Position numbers and translations under genes: made by a program. The notes beneath the pieces were generated by a model. The model worked only from the letters and a program-made list of their open reading frames with translations. It had not been told where the DNA came from and ran no database searches. This document shows positions 44,403 to 52,931 of a stretch of 64,000 nt of DNA, in pieces. The DNA lies in assembly GCA_964422145.1 (NCBI GenBank), contig CAYQZV010000001.1, forward strand, positions 124,001-188,000, in the 5' to 3' direction. The stretch is from JACNKV01 sp964422145 (GTDB lineage: Bacteria > Fidelibacterota > Marinisomatia > Marinisomatales > JACNKV01). Every line of letters begins with the position of its first letter. Position 1 is the stretch's first letter.

Positions 44403-45338
44403 TTATTCGATCATTTCTCCGCCGCCAACAATATCTTCGAGATTAAAGACACCTTCTTTTTCCATCTCTCTGGCGCGGCTGACAACAATTTTTCTAGCGC
44501 CGTCTACTTCTCTTTTCGGCACCGCTCCTTCTACGGGCTCAAACATGGCTTGTTTTTTCTGAGGCAGGGTTTCAATGACTTTATTCACAGTATCTTCGGG
44601 TAATCCTTTCAGCGCCATCGCGACGGTGTCCATATCCGGGACGGAGTTCATAATATCCCTCAAAAGGTTTTCAGGGAAGTACTGAAAGATATCATCAAAA
44701 GTAAGGTGATGTTTTTTGACCTCTCTTGCGAGCTCTGGCGTTTCGCGTTCCAGTGTTTCTAAATACCTTTCTTCTTCGTATTGACTCATAGAGCTGAGAA
44801 TTTCGGCAATTTCTTTTCCGCCGCCGCGTGAGAACTTGACGGTTTTTGGCAGGAACTGCGCCTGGCGTTTTAAATCCGTGGCAATGTTAACCACTGCCTC
44901 AAGCGGCACATTGACCAGATTCCCCATTTGGATTAGAACCTTTCCTTTTTCTTCCGGCTCCATGCGGTTCATCACGATCATTCGCCGTTCTGGAGCAACC
45001 TGTGCAAGCACGATGGCAACCACGCGAGGTTCTTCAGCTGATAGAAGGGCGGCAAGTTGTTCGTCCGTTAAATCGTTTAAAAACTCAAATGGTTTAGAGG
45101 GTTCATCGTCATCGGTTTCCTGAAATTTCTCGCTGACAAAATTAAAATAAAACTCTTCGACGGTTTGCTTTTTTAACCGGAACGAAATGTTTTTTACTTC
45201 AGGAGTCGTCGCGCGAATTTTTCGTATATCTGTTTTGGTTAAACCTTTCAACAGTGTTAAAGCAAGGTTTTCACCCAGTACAGAGAACAGAACGGCTGCT
45301 TTCTGTAATCCGGAAAGGCGTATGTTATCTGCGCTCAT
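44403..45338 (-). CDS. FliG-like motor switch protein
   Basis: The 311-residue protein has all three FliG domains. The FliG_N domain (8-70, GLQKAAVLFSVLGENLALTLL) normally binds FliF. The middle domain (85-160) has EEPRVVAIVLAQVAPE in place of the EHPQTxAxxL motif. The C-terminal torque domain (about 205-311) has LTFDDIFQYFPENLLRDIM and ALKGLPEDTVNKVIETLP, with several charged residues as in stator-contacting FliG. The EHPQ motif is altered to EEPR, which might mean that FliM is not bound; no fliM or fliN is in the window. It starts 9 bases after the FliF-like gene and is the last gene of the operon. Confidence 0.9.
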   Translation of the reverse strand: MSADNIRLSGLQKAAVLFSVLGENLALTLLKGLTKTDIRKIRATTPEVKNISFRLKKQTVEEFYFNFVSEKFQETDDDEPSKPFEFLNDLTDEQLAALLSAEEPRVVAIVLAQVAPERRMIVMNRMEPEEKGKVLIQMGNLVNVPLEAVVNIATDLKRQAQFLPKTVKFSRGGGKEIAEILSSMSQYEEERYLETLERETPELAREVKKHHLTFDDIFQYFPENLLRDIMNSVPDMDTVAMALKGLPEDTVNKVIETLPQKKQAMFEPVEGAVPKREVDGARKIVVSRAREMEKEGVFNLEDIVGGGEMIE

Positions 45339-45347
45339 AATTAAATC

Positions 45348-46907
45348 CTATTTCTTGTTTTGATCAGATGGTTCTTCTTTGGGGGCCGGTTCTTCGGCTA
45401 CAGGCGGCGCTTCGTCTTCAAGCCATTCTTTTACAATGCGCGTTGCTGTGTTCGGCTGCCCGACACTCATTGAGACCACCGCTTTTCTGATGTCGTTAAT
45501 TTCACTTTGAAGCACACTGATATCTTCGTCTTTTGTTGGTTCAATTGTTGTTTTCGTTACCGGTTTGTTTTCAGTAGCTGCTTCGGGCTCTTTTTTTTCA
45601 GACTTCGCCTTTGTTTTTTTTTTCTTTGATTTCTTTTTCGGCGGATACATCCATGGTGGAGGTGGAGGATAGGCTTGTTTGGTCCTGCTGGCAAGCATGG
45701 CAACCACAACTAAAAGCAAGATCACTAACAACGCGGCCAGAACAAACACCAATGTAAGTGTGCCGTTGCTCTTTCCTTCATTCAACTGTCTGTCTAAGTC
45801 TTCCTGTACTTCCTGTAGTGATCCGAGTCTATCGGAAATTTGATTATCAATTTGTGTAATTAACGCTTCCCGCTGTTCAATTTCAGTTTGGGTTTCTTCA
45901 GAGTCTTCACCTTGAGGGGTTGTCTCTAGGGATGCACGAAGTGAATCGATCTGATTCTTCAGAATTTCGATTTGAATCGAATCCTGTTTGATGATCTTTT
46001 GGCGTTCTTTTCTGAACGCACGCTCTTTTTCTTCCTGTTCAAATTGGGTTAGAAGGTTTTGTAGATATTGTCTGTCTTCGAGCCGTCTGGTTTGCTCTTC
46101 TTCTCTGTATCGATCTAATTCAGTTTGCCATTCTTCTTTATCCGCTACCTTGTCTGTTTGTTCTTTTTCAAGGTTGTCTAATTTTTCAGCGATGGTCTTC
46201 AGAAGGACTTGTTCGGCTGTCTTCTCATCTCGGCGTTCTTTAAAGCTTGCTGTCATGATGCTTAATACATCGCCGCGGGTCCGGTTAAATCTTGATGCCA
46301 TCATCACAATCTGGCGGATATTTTCAATCAGTTCGGGTGCAGCACCTTCGTTTAAGATCAGGCTGATCTCTAATCGGCTGATCTCTGCGATTGATGGTCT
46401 TTTTAAAATGGATGTCTTTGATAAAGACGGTTCTTCTTTTTCTTCCACAGCCTCAACGTCAATGTTCGTTGTCGGTTCGTCAACCACAAGAGGTTCTTCT
46501 TCTGTCGGCGCTTCTTTTAACGGGACTTCAAACTCAAATCCCGGGATCGGCAAACCAACCATCGATGATTTCGGTAAATCGGATATTTTATCTTCCATAA
46601 TCGTCGGTTTGGTTTCTGCAACAGTATCTGTCGTTAGCGCTTGGGTCTCTTCCGAAGGTTTATCTCCGGTTGTCACCGTGATCTGTTCTTCAACGGCGTC
46701 GGTGATCTTTAAATCAACACTGACATCAATGACATATTTCGATTCATCAATGACTTTTGACAATGCGTCAGAAATCCTGGTCCGTAAATCGTTTTCGACC
46801 ATGAGCTTCTGGGTCAGATAACTCGTTTCCTGCGCGAGTGAAAACGTTAGACTTCCAGCGCAAATGATAGCTGTGATCCAGTTAAAAGAAATGTGATATT
46901 TTTTCAT
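45348..46907 (-). CDS. Reduced FliF-like protein with periplasmic coiled coil
   Basis: The 519-residue protein begins with a signal/anchor (10-26). Residues 30-225 align with the C-terminal FliF domain: DVSVDLKITDAVEEQ, GLPIPGFEF (in the place of the GVPG element) and ISRLEISLILN...RGDVLSIMTASF. A coiled coil (~235-375), a transmembrane helix (384-406), a Pro/Lys-rich segment (PPPPPWMYPPKKKSKKKK) and a C-terminal helix TRIVKEWLEDE (489-499) follow. The last resembles the FliG-binding tail of FliF. The N-terminal YscJ/FliF ring domains are absent. It would make a simplified membrane ring holding FliG. It is flanked by motB and fliG genes with 18- and 9-base gaps. Confidence 0.82.
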   Translation of the reverse strand: MKKYHISFNWITAIICAGSLTFSLAQETSYLTQKLMVENDLRTRISDALSKVIDESKYVIDVSVDLKITDAVEEQITVTTGDKPSEETQALTTDTVAETKPTIMEDKISDLPKSSMVGLPIPGFEFEVPLKEAPTEEEPLVVDEPTTNIDVEAVEEKEEPSLSKTSILKRPSIAEISRLEISLILNEGAAPELIENIRQIVMMASRFNRTRGDVLSIMTASFKERRDEKTAEQVLLKTIAEKLDNLEKEQTDKVADKEEWQTELDRYREEEQTRRLEDRQYLQNLLTQFEQEEKERAFRKERQKIIKQDSIQIEILKNQIDSLRASLETTPQGEDSEETQTEIEQREALITQIDNQISDRLGSLQEVQEDLDRQLNEGKSNGTLTLVFVLAALLVILLLVVVAMLASRTKQAYPPPPPWMYPPKKKSKKKKTKAKSEKKEPEAATENKPVTKTTIEPTKDEDISVLQSEINDIRKAVVSMSVGQPNTATRIVKEWLEDEAPPVAEEPAPKEEPSDQNKK

Positions 46908-46925
46908 TTTTATTCCTCTTGTCCT

Positions 46926-47681
46926 TTAATTCAATGATCCGGCCGGGGCTAAAAAGGTAATTTCAACGCGCCGGTTTCTTGACATTAATTCTTTAGTCGC
47001 GTTTAATTCAATGATCATATTCTCATCGATAACTCTGTCTGTTGGGCGGTCTCTCGGGATATACTTTGAATATCCGACTGCCTGAAGTCTTGTCGGTGCA
47101 ACACCCCTATTAATTAATTCCCGTGTAACGACGGCAGCTCTCGCTGCTGATAATTCCCAGTTTGTAGGGTATTGCTCTTTAAATTTATCTGAGATCGGCT
47201 GGCTGTCTGTGTGGCCCTCCACCGCAATTTGGAACGGTGATTTGTTGATCAGCGGAACGATTTTATCCAAAATCGGAAAAATTTTTGAGGTTAGATTCGC
47301 TGACCCGGATTTAAAGCTAATGTCTGACTTTATTTCCAGACTAATTCCTTTTTGGCTTGTTTTTATTTCAACTGGTTTCTCACCGGAAAGCGGGTCCGCT
47401 TCCATTTTCTCAACAATTTCATCTGCTTCTTTTTTGATATCCGCAAGGTTCATTGCCTGATTTTCAATTTTAATCTTTTTGCCGACAGATTTTCCCATTG
47501 CATCAGCCATTTGCTGAAGCTTTACAGGGTCTATCGTGGATATCGCGGCCACCAAAACAAAAAATGCAAACAAAAGCGTCATCATGTCGGCGAAAGTTCC
47601 GAACCAGCCAGGAAGACCTTCGTCAACCTGACGACGGCCTTTGTCTATATACTTCTTTTTTTCTTTAGGTGTGATAGCCAC
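46926..47681 (-). CDS. MotB-like stator protein with OmpA domain
   Basis: The 251-residue protein has an N-terminal cytoplasmic stretch and one transmembrane helix containing the proton-binding aspartate (GTFADMMTLLFAFFVLV, Asp32, the same number as in E. coli MotB). A plug/linker follows, and then a C-terminal OmpA-like peptidoglycan-binding domain (~120-245, VEGHTDSQPI, LSAARAAVVTRELI, RNRRVEI). It forms the ion channel and cell-wall anchor with MotA. Its start lies 7 bases after the motA stop. Confidence 0.95.
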   Translation of the reverse strand: MAITPKEKKKYIDKGRRQVDEGLPGWFGTFADMMTLLFAFFVLVAAISTIDPVKLQQMADAMGKSVGKKIKIENQAMNLADIKKEADEIVEKMEADPLSGEKPVEIKTSQKGISLEIKSDISFKSGSANLTSKIFPILDKIVPLINKSPFQIAVEGHTDSQPISDKFKEQYPTNWELSAARAAVVTRELINRGVAPTRLQAVGYSKYIPRDRPTDRVIDENMIIELNATKELMSRNRRVEITFLAPAGSLN

Positions 47682-47688
47682 GGATATA

Positions 47689-48477
47689 TTATTCGCTTCT
47701 TACGCGTTCTTTCGGTGGAATAAATGCGTTCAGTTTTTCCCGAACAATCAACGGGTGTTTTTTCTGTTGAACGAGTCGTGATGCCTCTACAAGCATTGCT
47801 TGTATCGTAGAGGTAAATGCAATTCGGCTTGACAGTTTTGCCGCCATGGGCAAGAAAAACAAGTTGGCAAACACTGCTCCGTAAAAAGTGGTGATCAACG
47901 CAGCGGACATACCTGCGCCCAGCGCGGCCATCCCCGATCCGCCGCTGCCGAAACCGGCTAACATAATCACCAATCCAATCAGCGTTCCGATCATACCCCA
48001 AGCCGGCGCCATGGTTCCCATTGTTTTAAATAGTTCGGCCTGGCTTCTTTCGCGGATTTCCCGATAATCGATGCTTGTGTTCATTACATCGGATAATTCC
48101 TCAAGTGAGTATCCGGTGGCAACCATTTCAACGCCGTCTCTAAAAAAAGGATCATTAATGTTTCCCAGGTTTTTCTCCAGCTCGATCGTTCCGCCTTTTC
48201 GTGCGATTTCAGCAACAGAGACAGCTTCTTCGATGACGGCAGCCAGCGTTCGTTTACTGCCTTTAAAGACGGCAGCCATGGCTGTTTTCAATTGTAAGAC
48301 TTCCTTTAGTGGAAAGGCAACTGACACGGAAGCAAGCATACCTCCGAACACAATGGCAAAACTGGATGTTGACAAAAACACACCCATTTCTGCGCCGGCA
48401 GATGATGCGGCGAGAAAAATCCCTGTTCCAATAGACCCAAGACCTAAAATAATACCTATAATGGTTGCAATATCCAT
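47689..48477 (-). CDS. MotA-like stator protein
   Basis: The 262-residue protein has four transmembrane helices (~3-22, 32-55, 155-175, 185-210). The large cytoplasmic loop has ARKGGTIELEKNL (R93, E99/E101, matching the charged stator residues that touch FliG). MAPAWGMIGTLIGLVIML holds the conserved proline (P158) near the ion path. It is a full-size MotA rather than a TolQ/ExbB relative. It lies between the barrel/TPR gene (3-base gap) and motB (7-base gap). Confidence 0.95.
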   Translation of the reverse strand: MDIATIIGIILGLGSIGTGIFLAASSAGAEMGVFLSTSSFAIVFGGMLASVSVAFPLKEVLQLKTAMAAVFKGSKRTLAAVIEEAVSVAEIARKGGTIELEKNLGNINDPFFRDGVEMVATGYSLEELSDVMNTSIDYREIRERSQAELFKTMGTMAPAWGMIGTLIGLVIMLAGFGSGGSGMAALGAGMSAALITTFYGAVFANLFFLPMAAKLSSRIAFTSTIQAMLVEASRLVQQKKHPLIVREKLNAFIPPKERVRSE

Positions 48478-48480
48478 AGG

Positions 48481-49866
48481 CTAATCCTTTGTTGTGCTTT
48501 CGATTTGCAGACGATTTTCGCGCAGCGCCTTTAAAATGTTTCTGACATCATCATATTCCGGATCCAGCCGAAGTGCGAGGTTCCAGTCAATGGTGGCGCG
48601 TTGAATGTCGCCTAATTTATAATAAATTGATCCTCGGCGGGCATATGCCAATGCAAGTCCGGGGTTCTCATCAATCGCGGCTTCAACTTCTCTTAAAGCT
48701 CCGCGGTAATCACCTGAGTAAAAATATCGCAGCGATCTGGATAAATGCCTCATCGCTTCATTCGTCTTTTTCTCGGCGACGTTTTTATCCAGTTGGATGG
48801 TTTTTAATGCATCTTCAAGGAATCGTGATTCCTGTTCTTTCGCAGATAGTTGAGTGATTAGATTTCTCATCTCGTTGTTCATCATGTTGATGGAGTCTTT
48901 GATCGCGATCACGGCATAATCTGCGGCAAGCAGAGTTGAGTCAAATGCAGCATCCGTCAATTTAGTTCCTTCTGCTCCGGCCAGTGTCGGATATGGTGCT
49001 GAGATTCCTGAGGAAACAGAACCGGGGGCTTTCTTTGGAACGGACATATCAACCCCGAACGTAATACCGGGGTGACCCGTCCAATATTTTGTGTTCCAGT
49101 CCGGAAGTTTTTCTATGTGGGTGAATCCTATGTTCAGGCGATAATCCGAGGTAAGGGGGATGCGGAGTCCCACATTGATACCTGTCCCGTCGAATTCACC
49201 CACAAGATCTAATCCGCCCCAGTTTTTAAAATAAGGTGTGTTAAGAATAAAGCCGAGAAAGACGCCAGTTTGCGTTCCTGTCTCCTCTGCTACTGTGTCC
49301 TGTACAGCAAGCGTGCCTGTGTCCGGTGTTGCGGCGGCTAAGCTTCCTGTGCCAAACCCCATAAACGTTTTCATGGCGTAAGAGCCAATCTCTTTTTCAC
49401 TGTTCACAACAGCAAAAAAGGATAGTTCATCCGGATTTAACTGCAAGCCTTTGTCTTCAATGTTTTGAAAGACAATGTCCTGCAAACCAACTGAAATTGA
49501 AATATCATTATAGGTGTAAACGCGTTGCTGTAAATGAAAACCAAACTCAACCGGAATTGGCGTCTGAACCTCTCCGAGGGTGGCAAGCGAGGTTGTGTCT
49601 CCTCGGGTGACAGCAGAAAACCCTAATAGAAAGTTCTTGCCAAGCTCCGCATCGAAGTAAACACCTTTTGCCGTGTTGATCGGGTTCAGATTGTGCAGCT
49701 CTAAACCAAATCCTGCACGAAACAGATAGGGGCTCCTGTCTACACTGCTGAAGGGGATTTTCATCATGTGTCCCGGACGAGTGTAGGCAACGCGTGCAGA
49801 GCTCCAGCCTATGGACACAACCAGCAGCGTAAGGGCTGCGGTTACAATCAATTTTTTTTGTTTCAT
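48481..49866 (-). CDS. Outer-membrane barrel protein with coiled coil and TPR tail
   Basis: The 461-residue protein has a signal peptide (MKQKKLIVTAALTLLVVSIG). Residues ~30-290 look like a beta-barrel (alternating Gly/aromatic strands such as FRAGFGLELHNLN, FHLQQRVYTYNDISISVGLQ). A Pro/Ser linker and a coiled coil (310-370) lead to two to three tetratricopeptide repeats (375-450, LRYFYSGDYRGALREVEAAI, AYARRGSIYYKLGDIQRATI). It could tie the motor to the outer membrane and recruit partners through its repeats. Its gene directly precedes motA by 3 bases, so it belongs to the operon. I do not recognise a characterised family. Confidence 0.85.
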   Translation of the reverse strand: MKQKKLIVTAALTLLVVSIGWSSARVAYTRPGHMMKIPFSSVDRSPYLFRAGFGLELHNLNPINTAKGVYFDAELGKNFLLGFSAVTRGDTTSLATLGEVQTPIPVEFGFHLQQRVYTYNDISISVGLQDIVFQNIEDKGLQLNPDELSFFAVVNSEKEIGSYAMKTFMGFGTGSLAAATPDTGTLAVQDTVAEETGTQTGVFLGFILNTPYFKNWGGLDLVGEFDGTGINVGLRIPLTSDYRLNIGFTHIEKLPDWNTKYWTGHPGITFGVDMSVPKKAPGSVSSGISAPYPTLAGAEGTKLTDAAFDSTLLAADYAVIAIKDSINMMNNEMRNLITQLSAKEQESRFLEDALKTIQLDKNVAEKKTNEAMRHLSRSLRYFYSGDYRGALREVEAAIDENPGLALAYARRGSIYYKLGDIQRATIDWNLALRLDPEYDDVRNILKALRENRLQIESTTKD

Positions 49867-49913
49867 CTTAATTGATCTTCTTTCTTCAAAATATCATCAT
49901 GAATTCAGGATTA

Positions 49914-51062
49914 TCACTCGTATTCTTCCCAATCGATCGTGTACGAGTATCCGATAAAAGACCCAAACGTGTGAGGGACATACAGCTCAAATACGCCCGA
50001 TGCGCCCGGAAGCAGGGTGGCGTCCGTTGTAATTCCGGAATCAAACGTGTGGTATCCGCCGCGAATAAAGGTTGTGAGTGTTTTTGTCTCTCCGCTCCAG
50101 TTTTTGCGGAAAACAAAATTTACCTTCACAAAGTCAGATCTTCGACCGCCGATGTTTTTAACTTCTCCGGTGAAGATTAAATTACCTTGGTTGTCTTTTT
50201 TCTCGGAAATATTTCCAACCAACACACAGTTTGCTGCATATTTTTTTCCGGATTCTCTGTCCAGCGGGTTGGGTGTTGTGTATTTGGGCTCTGCCAATTT
50301 TGGCATTGGTGGTGGTGTATAGCTGTCACGAATTTGTTCGGGTACATACTCCTGTTGTTCTTCGCTGACGATATTATCAATAACACGAACCACGTTTTCC
50401 CTGTTAATGATCAGATACCCGACCAGCGTTTCGACTTTTAAATTTTTCTCATCCTGATAGATGATCTTTCCAAATACTGTGCTGCCGTTCTTTAAGATAA
50501 TTTCTTTTGAGTAAACAGCCAAAGGATTCACCCACATTGTGCTGAGCGCTTTTAAATCTTTCAACTCTGTGTTGAGGTGTTTGATCTCTGCGGCCATTTT
50601 TTTCACTTCAAAGCTTAATTCGCTGATGAGATAATCTTTCGAAGGGCCGTCCTGTGTTTGTCCGGCGAGGGGTGGAGTAAAGGAAAGGTTTTCATCCGCG
50701 GTTAGTGCCGACGTTGTTTCGCCGTCTGCAACCTGTGGTGTGTTCAGTGTTAATACAATGTCTTTTACATCTGCGGCGACAATCGAAACCGGATAAAAAG
50801 CTTTCCCAAGTTCTCCGCCGTCTGCTTCAAGCGTGTATTCGCCAGGCATGACCTTGTCGAAAGAAAACTTTCCTTTCTTCAGCATGCCTTTGGTTTTAGT
50901 ACGCTGAATCTCGGCTCGTTCTTCGCCCAATAACAACACGGTGATCTTTGACTGCTTGTCTCCGCCAGAATCTTTTACGACCCCTTTTATTGAAAAGTCT
51001 TCTGCAAAAACAAGAGACAATAAAAACGGAATAATTGTAAAAATATACGTGGTCCTTTTCAT
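49914..51062 (-). CDS. Exported protein with carboxypeptidase-regulatory-like and FxLYD-like domains
   Basis: The protein has about 382 residues from the ATG at 51062, chosen for AGAGG 5 bases upstream and for the signal peptide MKRTTYIFTIIPFLLSLVFA. Residues ~25-110 look like a carboxypeptidase-regulatory (CNA-B-like) fold (KGVVKDSGG...GEYTLEADGG). A helix or coiled coil (~150-180) and a small barrel-like segment (LKNGSTVFGKIIYQDEKNLKVE) follow, and then a C-terminal FxLYD-type domain (ISEKKDNQGNLIFTGEVKNIG). It is periplasmic or surface-located. It is the first gene of the motor operon, 47 bases before the barrel/TPR gene, with a sigma70-type promoter upstream. Confidence 0.85.
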   Translation of the reverse strand: MKRTTYIFTIIPFLLSLVFAEDFSIKGVVKDSGGDKQSKITVLLLGEERAEIQRTKTKGMLKKGKFSFDKVMPGEYTLEADGGELGKAFYPVSIVAADVKDIVLTLNTPQVADGETTSALTADENLSFTPPLAGQTQDGPSKDYLISELSFEVKKMAAEIKHLNTELKDLKALSTMWVNPLAVYSKEIILKNGSTVFGKIIYQDEKNLKVETLVGYLIINRENVVRVIDNIVSEEQQEYVPEQIRDSYTPPPMPKLAEPKYTTPNPLDRESGKKYAANCVLVGNISEKKDNQGNLIFTGEVKNIGGRRSDFVKVNFVFRKNWSGETKTLTTFIRGGYHTFDSGITTDATLLPGASGVFELYVPHTFGSFIGYSYTIDWEEYE

Positions 51063-51136
51063 GTGCGCCTCTAATTTCATAACTATGTACCTCGGATGGA
51101 TAACACCCGCCCAAATTTAAGGACGGATACGGTGTC

Positions 51137-51166
51137 ATATTACCCCAAATTCAGCAAGGATGTCAA
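51137..51166 (-). promoter_or_regulatory. Putative sigma70-type promoter of the FliG/Mot operon
   Basis: On the minus strand TTGACA (51166-51161), an 18-base spacer and TAATAT (51142-51137) form a good -35/-10 pair. The start would be near 51130, giving a leader of about 70 bases to the ATG at 51062. The -35 is a perfect consensus match; the -10 matches TATAAT in four of six bases. Confidence 0.65.
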
Positions 51167-51297
51167 GGTAAAAACATGTGTATTTCACACAGTTTTAAGC
51201 TGTAAACACCGAGACAAAATCTCTATATTTTTAAATGGCGGAGGTTTGGTTCTTTTTGGGGTGCTTTTGTTATGGTTTTACATCCGAGAAAGTTGGA

Positions 51298-51945
51298 TTA
51301 GTCGCTGTGCCCGCCGCAACAGCTTCCGCAAGCTTTTCCTTTTGCTTTTTCAAAGGATTCCCGCCCTTCTTTAAATGAAAACCATGCGATCAACAGAGCT
51401 CCGGCGGAATCAATTCCGCCGATACCGGTTAGCTCATATCCGACGCTTGAAACCAATAAAATCGCAGATAGATAAAAACACATCTTTGTGCAGTTTGCGT
51501 CCGACAAAATTGCATCGGATTTTAATTCAGTCCCTGTTTTTATTTTAAATCGAATCAAAAGCCACATCGTCACCAAAGAAATGGTGGAAATCACAATTCC
51601 CCAAAATGTGGTTTCGGGCTGGTGGTTGTTATAAATGTTATGCACCGCTGTTACAAGCAAGCCTGTTGTTAACAAATAAAATGCTGTTCCCGTGACTTTA
51701 AGCGCGGTCTTTTCAAAGACGTCCGGGTTTTCGCTTTCGTTTTTCCTAATTCTCAAAATCATGTGCCAGATACCAACTCCTGAAATCACCTCCACAAATG
51801 AATCTACCCCGAAACCAAACAAGGCAAGGGTTTCGTCTTCCAGTCCGAAAAAGATGGAGACAACGCCCTCCAGCAGATTGTAAAATACTGTGATCTGTGC
51901 AAGGATTAAAGCGGTCTTAAACAGTGTTTCTTGTCTTTTGTTCAT
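51298..51945 (-). CDS. CDF-like cation transporter with Cys-rich tail
   Basis: The 215-residue membrane protein has five to six helices and matches the cation diffusion facilitator transmembrane domain: NLLEGVVSIFFG, FGFGVDSFVEVISG (Asp in the second helix) and ALKSDAILSDANCTKM-like SDAILSDANC before the fifth. The cytoplasmic CDF dimer domain is missing, and the chain ends in KACGSCCGGHSD, a likely metal-binding tail. It is therefore a short CDF relative, possibly for zinc, iron or copper. The start is near 51945, divergent from psuG. Confidence 0.85.
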   Translation of the reverse strand: MNKRQETLFKTALILAQITVFYNLLEGVVSIFFGLEDETLALFGFGVDSFVEVISGVGIWHMILRIRKNESENPDVFEKTALKVTGTAFYLLTTGLLVTAVHNIYNNHQPETTFWGIVISTISLVTMWLLIRFKIKTGTELKSDAILSDANCTKMCFYLSAILLVSSVGYELTGIGGIDSAGALLIAWFSFKEGRESFEKAKGKACGSCCGGHSD

Positions 51946-51991
51946 AGCCTTTTACTGTGTAAACTTGTTTTAAACTTCGAGGAATATACCA

Positions 51992-52921
51992 TTGAATTCC
52001 ACATTGAAACCATTTTGTTTTACTAAGGATGTTGAGTCCGCGCTTCAACACAATCGCCCGGTGATTGCGCTTGAATCCACGATTATTTCCCACGGGATGC
52101 CGTTTCCGGAAAATTTAGAGTTTGCTAAACAAGCTGAAGAAGGTGCACGGCAACACGGAGCCACCCCTGCCACCATCGGGATTATTAATGGCGTTGTCCA
52201 CATTGGGATGAGCGATGCTTTGTTAGAGCGGTTTTCAAGTGATTCTACAATTGAGAAGACCGCGGTTAGAGACCTTCCTTTTGTCTTGTCTCGAAAAGCA
52301 TCGGGAGCAACAACTGTTTCAGCCACGATGCGGTTAGCTTATCTTGCGGGAATCCATGTCTTTGCAACCGGCGGAATCGGCGGTGTTCACCGCAATGCCG
52401 AAATCACTTTCGATGTATCTCAGGATCTGAAAGAGTTGGGGCGTACGCCGGTTATCGTCGTTTCGGCGGGAGCTAAGGCGATTCTCGACCTGCCAAAAAC
52501 CCTTGAGTTTTTAGAAACAGAAGCGGTCCCTATTTTTGGATATCAAACGGATGAGTTTCCTGCGTTTTATTCCAGGTCTTCCGGTTTGCCGGTTCCCAGT
52601 GTTGTACATTCTCCTTCGGAAGTGTCAAATATCTTTCAACGCCATAGAGGGCTTGGGTTAAAATCCGGAGTTTTAATTGCAAACCCCATACCAATAGAAA
52701 GTGAAATTCCTCGAAAAGTTATGGACAGCTATATAGTCGCGGCTCTTGACGAGTGTCTCAAAAACAAGATCGCCGGTAAAGACGTCACGCCGTTTTTATT
52801 GAAAAAGATCAAAGAATTAACTCGGGGAGAGAGCCTGAGGGCTAATATTGCCCTGGCGTTGAATAATGTAAAATTGGCTTCTGAAATAGCGGTTTCTATA
52901 AATAATATCGATCTGGGTTAA
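51992..52921 (+). CDS. psuG: Pseudouridine-5'-phosphate glycosidase
   Basis: The 309-residue enzyme has ALESTIISHGMPFPEN, TIGIINGVVHIGM, AKGASGATTVSATM-like RKASGATTVSATM, FATGGIGGVHR and VVSAGAKAILDLPKTLE, all typical of PsuG. It splits pseudouridine 5'-phosphate to ribose 5-phosphate and uracil. The start is TTG at 51992 with GAGGAA about 7 bases upstream. The partner kinase PsuK is not next to it. A membrane-protein gene follows 10 bases later. Confidence 0.96.
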   Translation: MNSTLKPFCFTKDVESALQHNRPVIALESTIISHGMPFPENLEFAKQAEEGARQHGATPATIGIINGVVHIGMSDALLERFSSDSTIEKTAVRDLPFVLSRKASGATTVSATMRLAYLAGIHVFATGGIGGVHRNAEITFDVSQDLKELGRTPVIVVSAGAKAILDLPKTLEFLETEAVPIFGYQTDEFPAFYSRSSGLPVPSVVHSPSEVSNIFQRHRGLGLKSGVLIANPIPIESEIPRKVMDSYIVAALDECLKNKIAGKDVTPFLLKKIKELTRGESLRANIALALNNVKLASEIAVSINNIDLG

Positions 52922-52931
52922 TCGAAGGCCT

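Noticed and set aside
44403..45338. FliG as a remnant of a lost flagellum
   Set aside because: All three domains are intact and the gene is coupled to intact motA and motB genes with new partners. Decay would not be expected to leave this set.
45988..46821. A long open frame of about 277 codons on the plus strand opposite the FliF-like gene
   Set aside because: It is a Ser/Phe-rich mirror of the Glu/Lys/Gln-rich coiled coil on the other strand, without motifs or a ribosome site.
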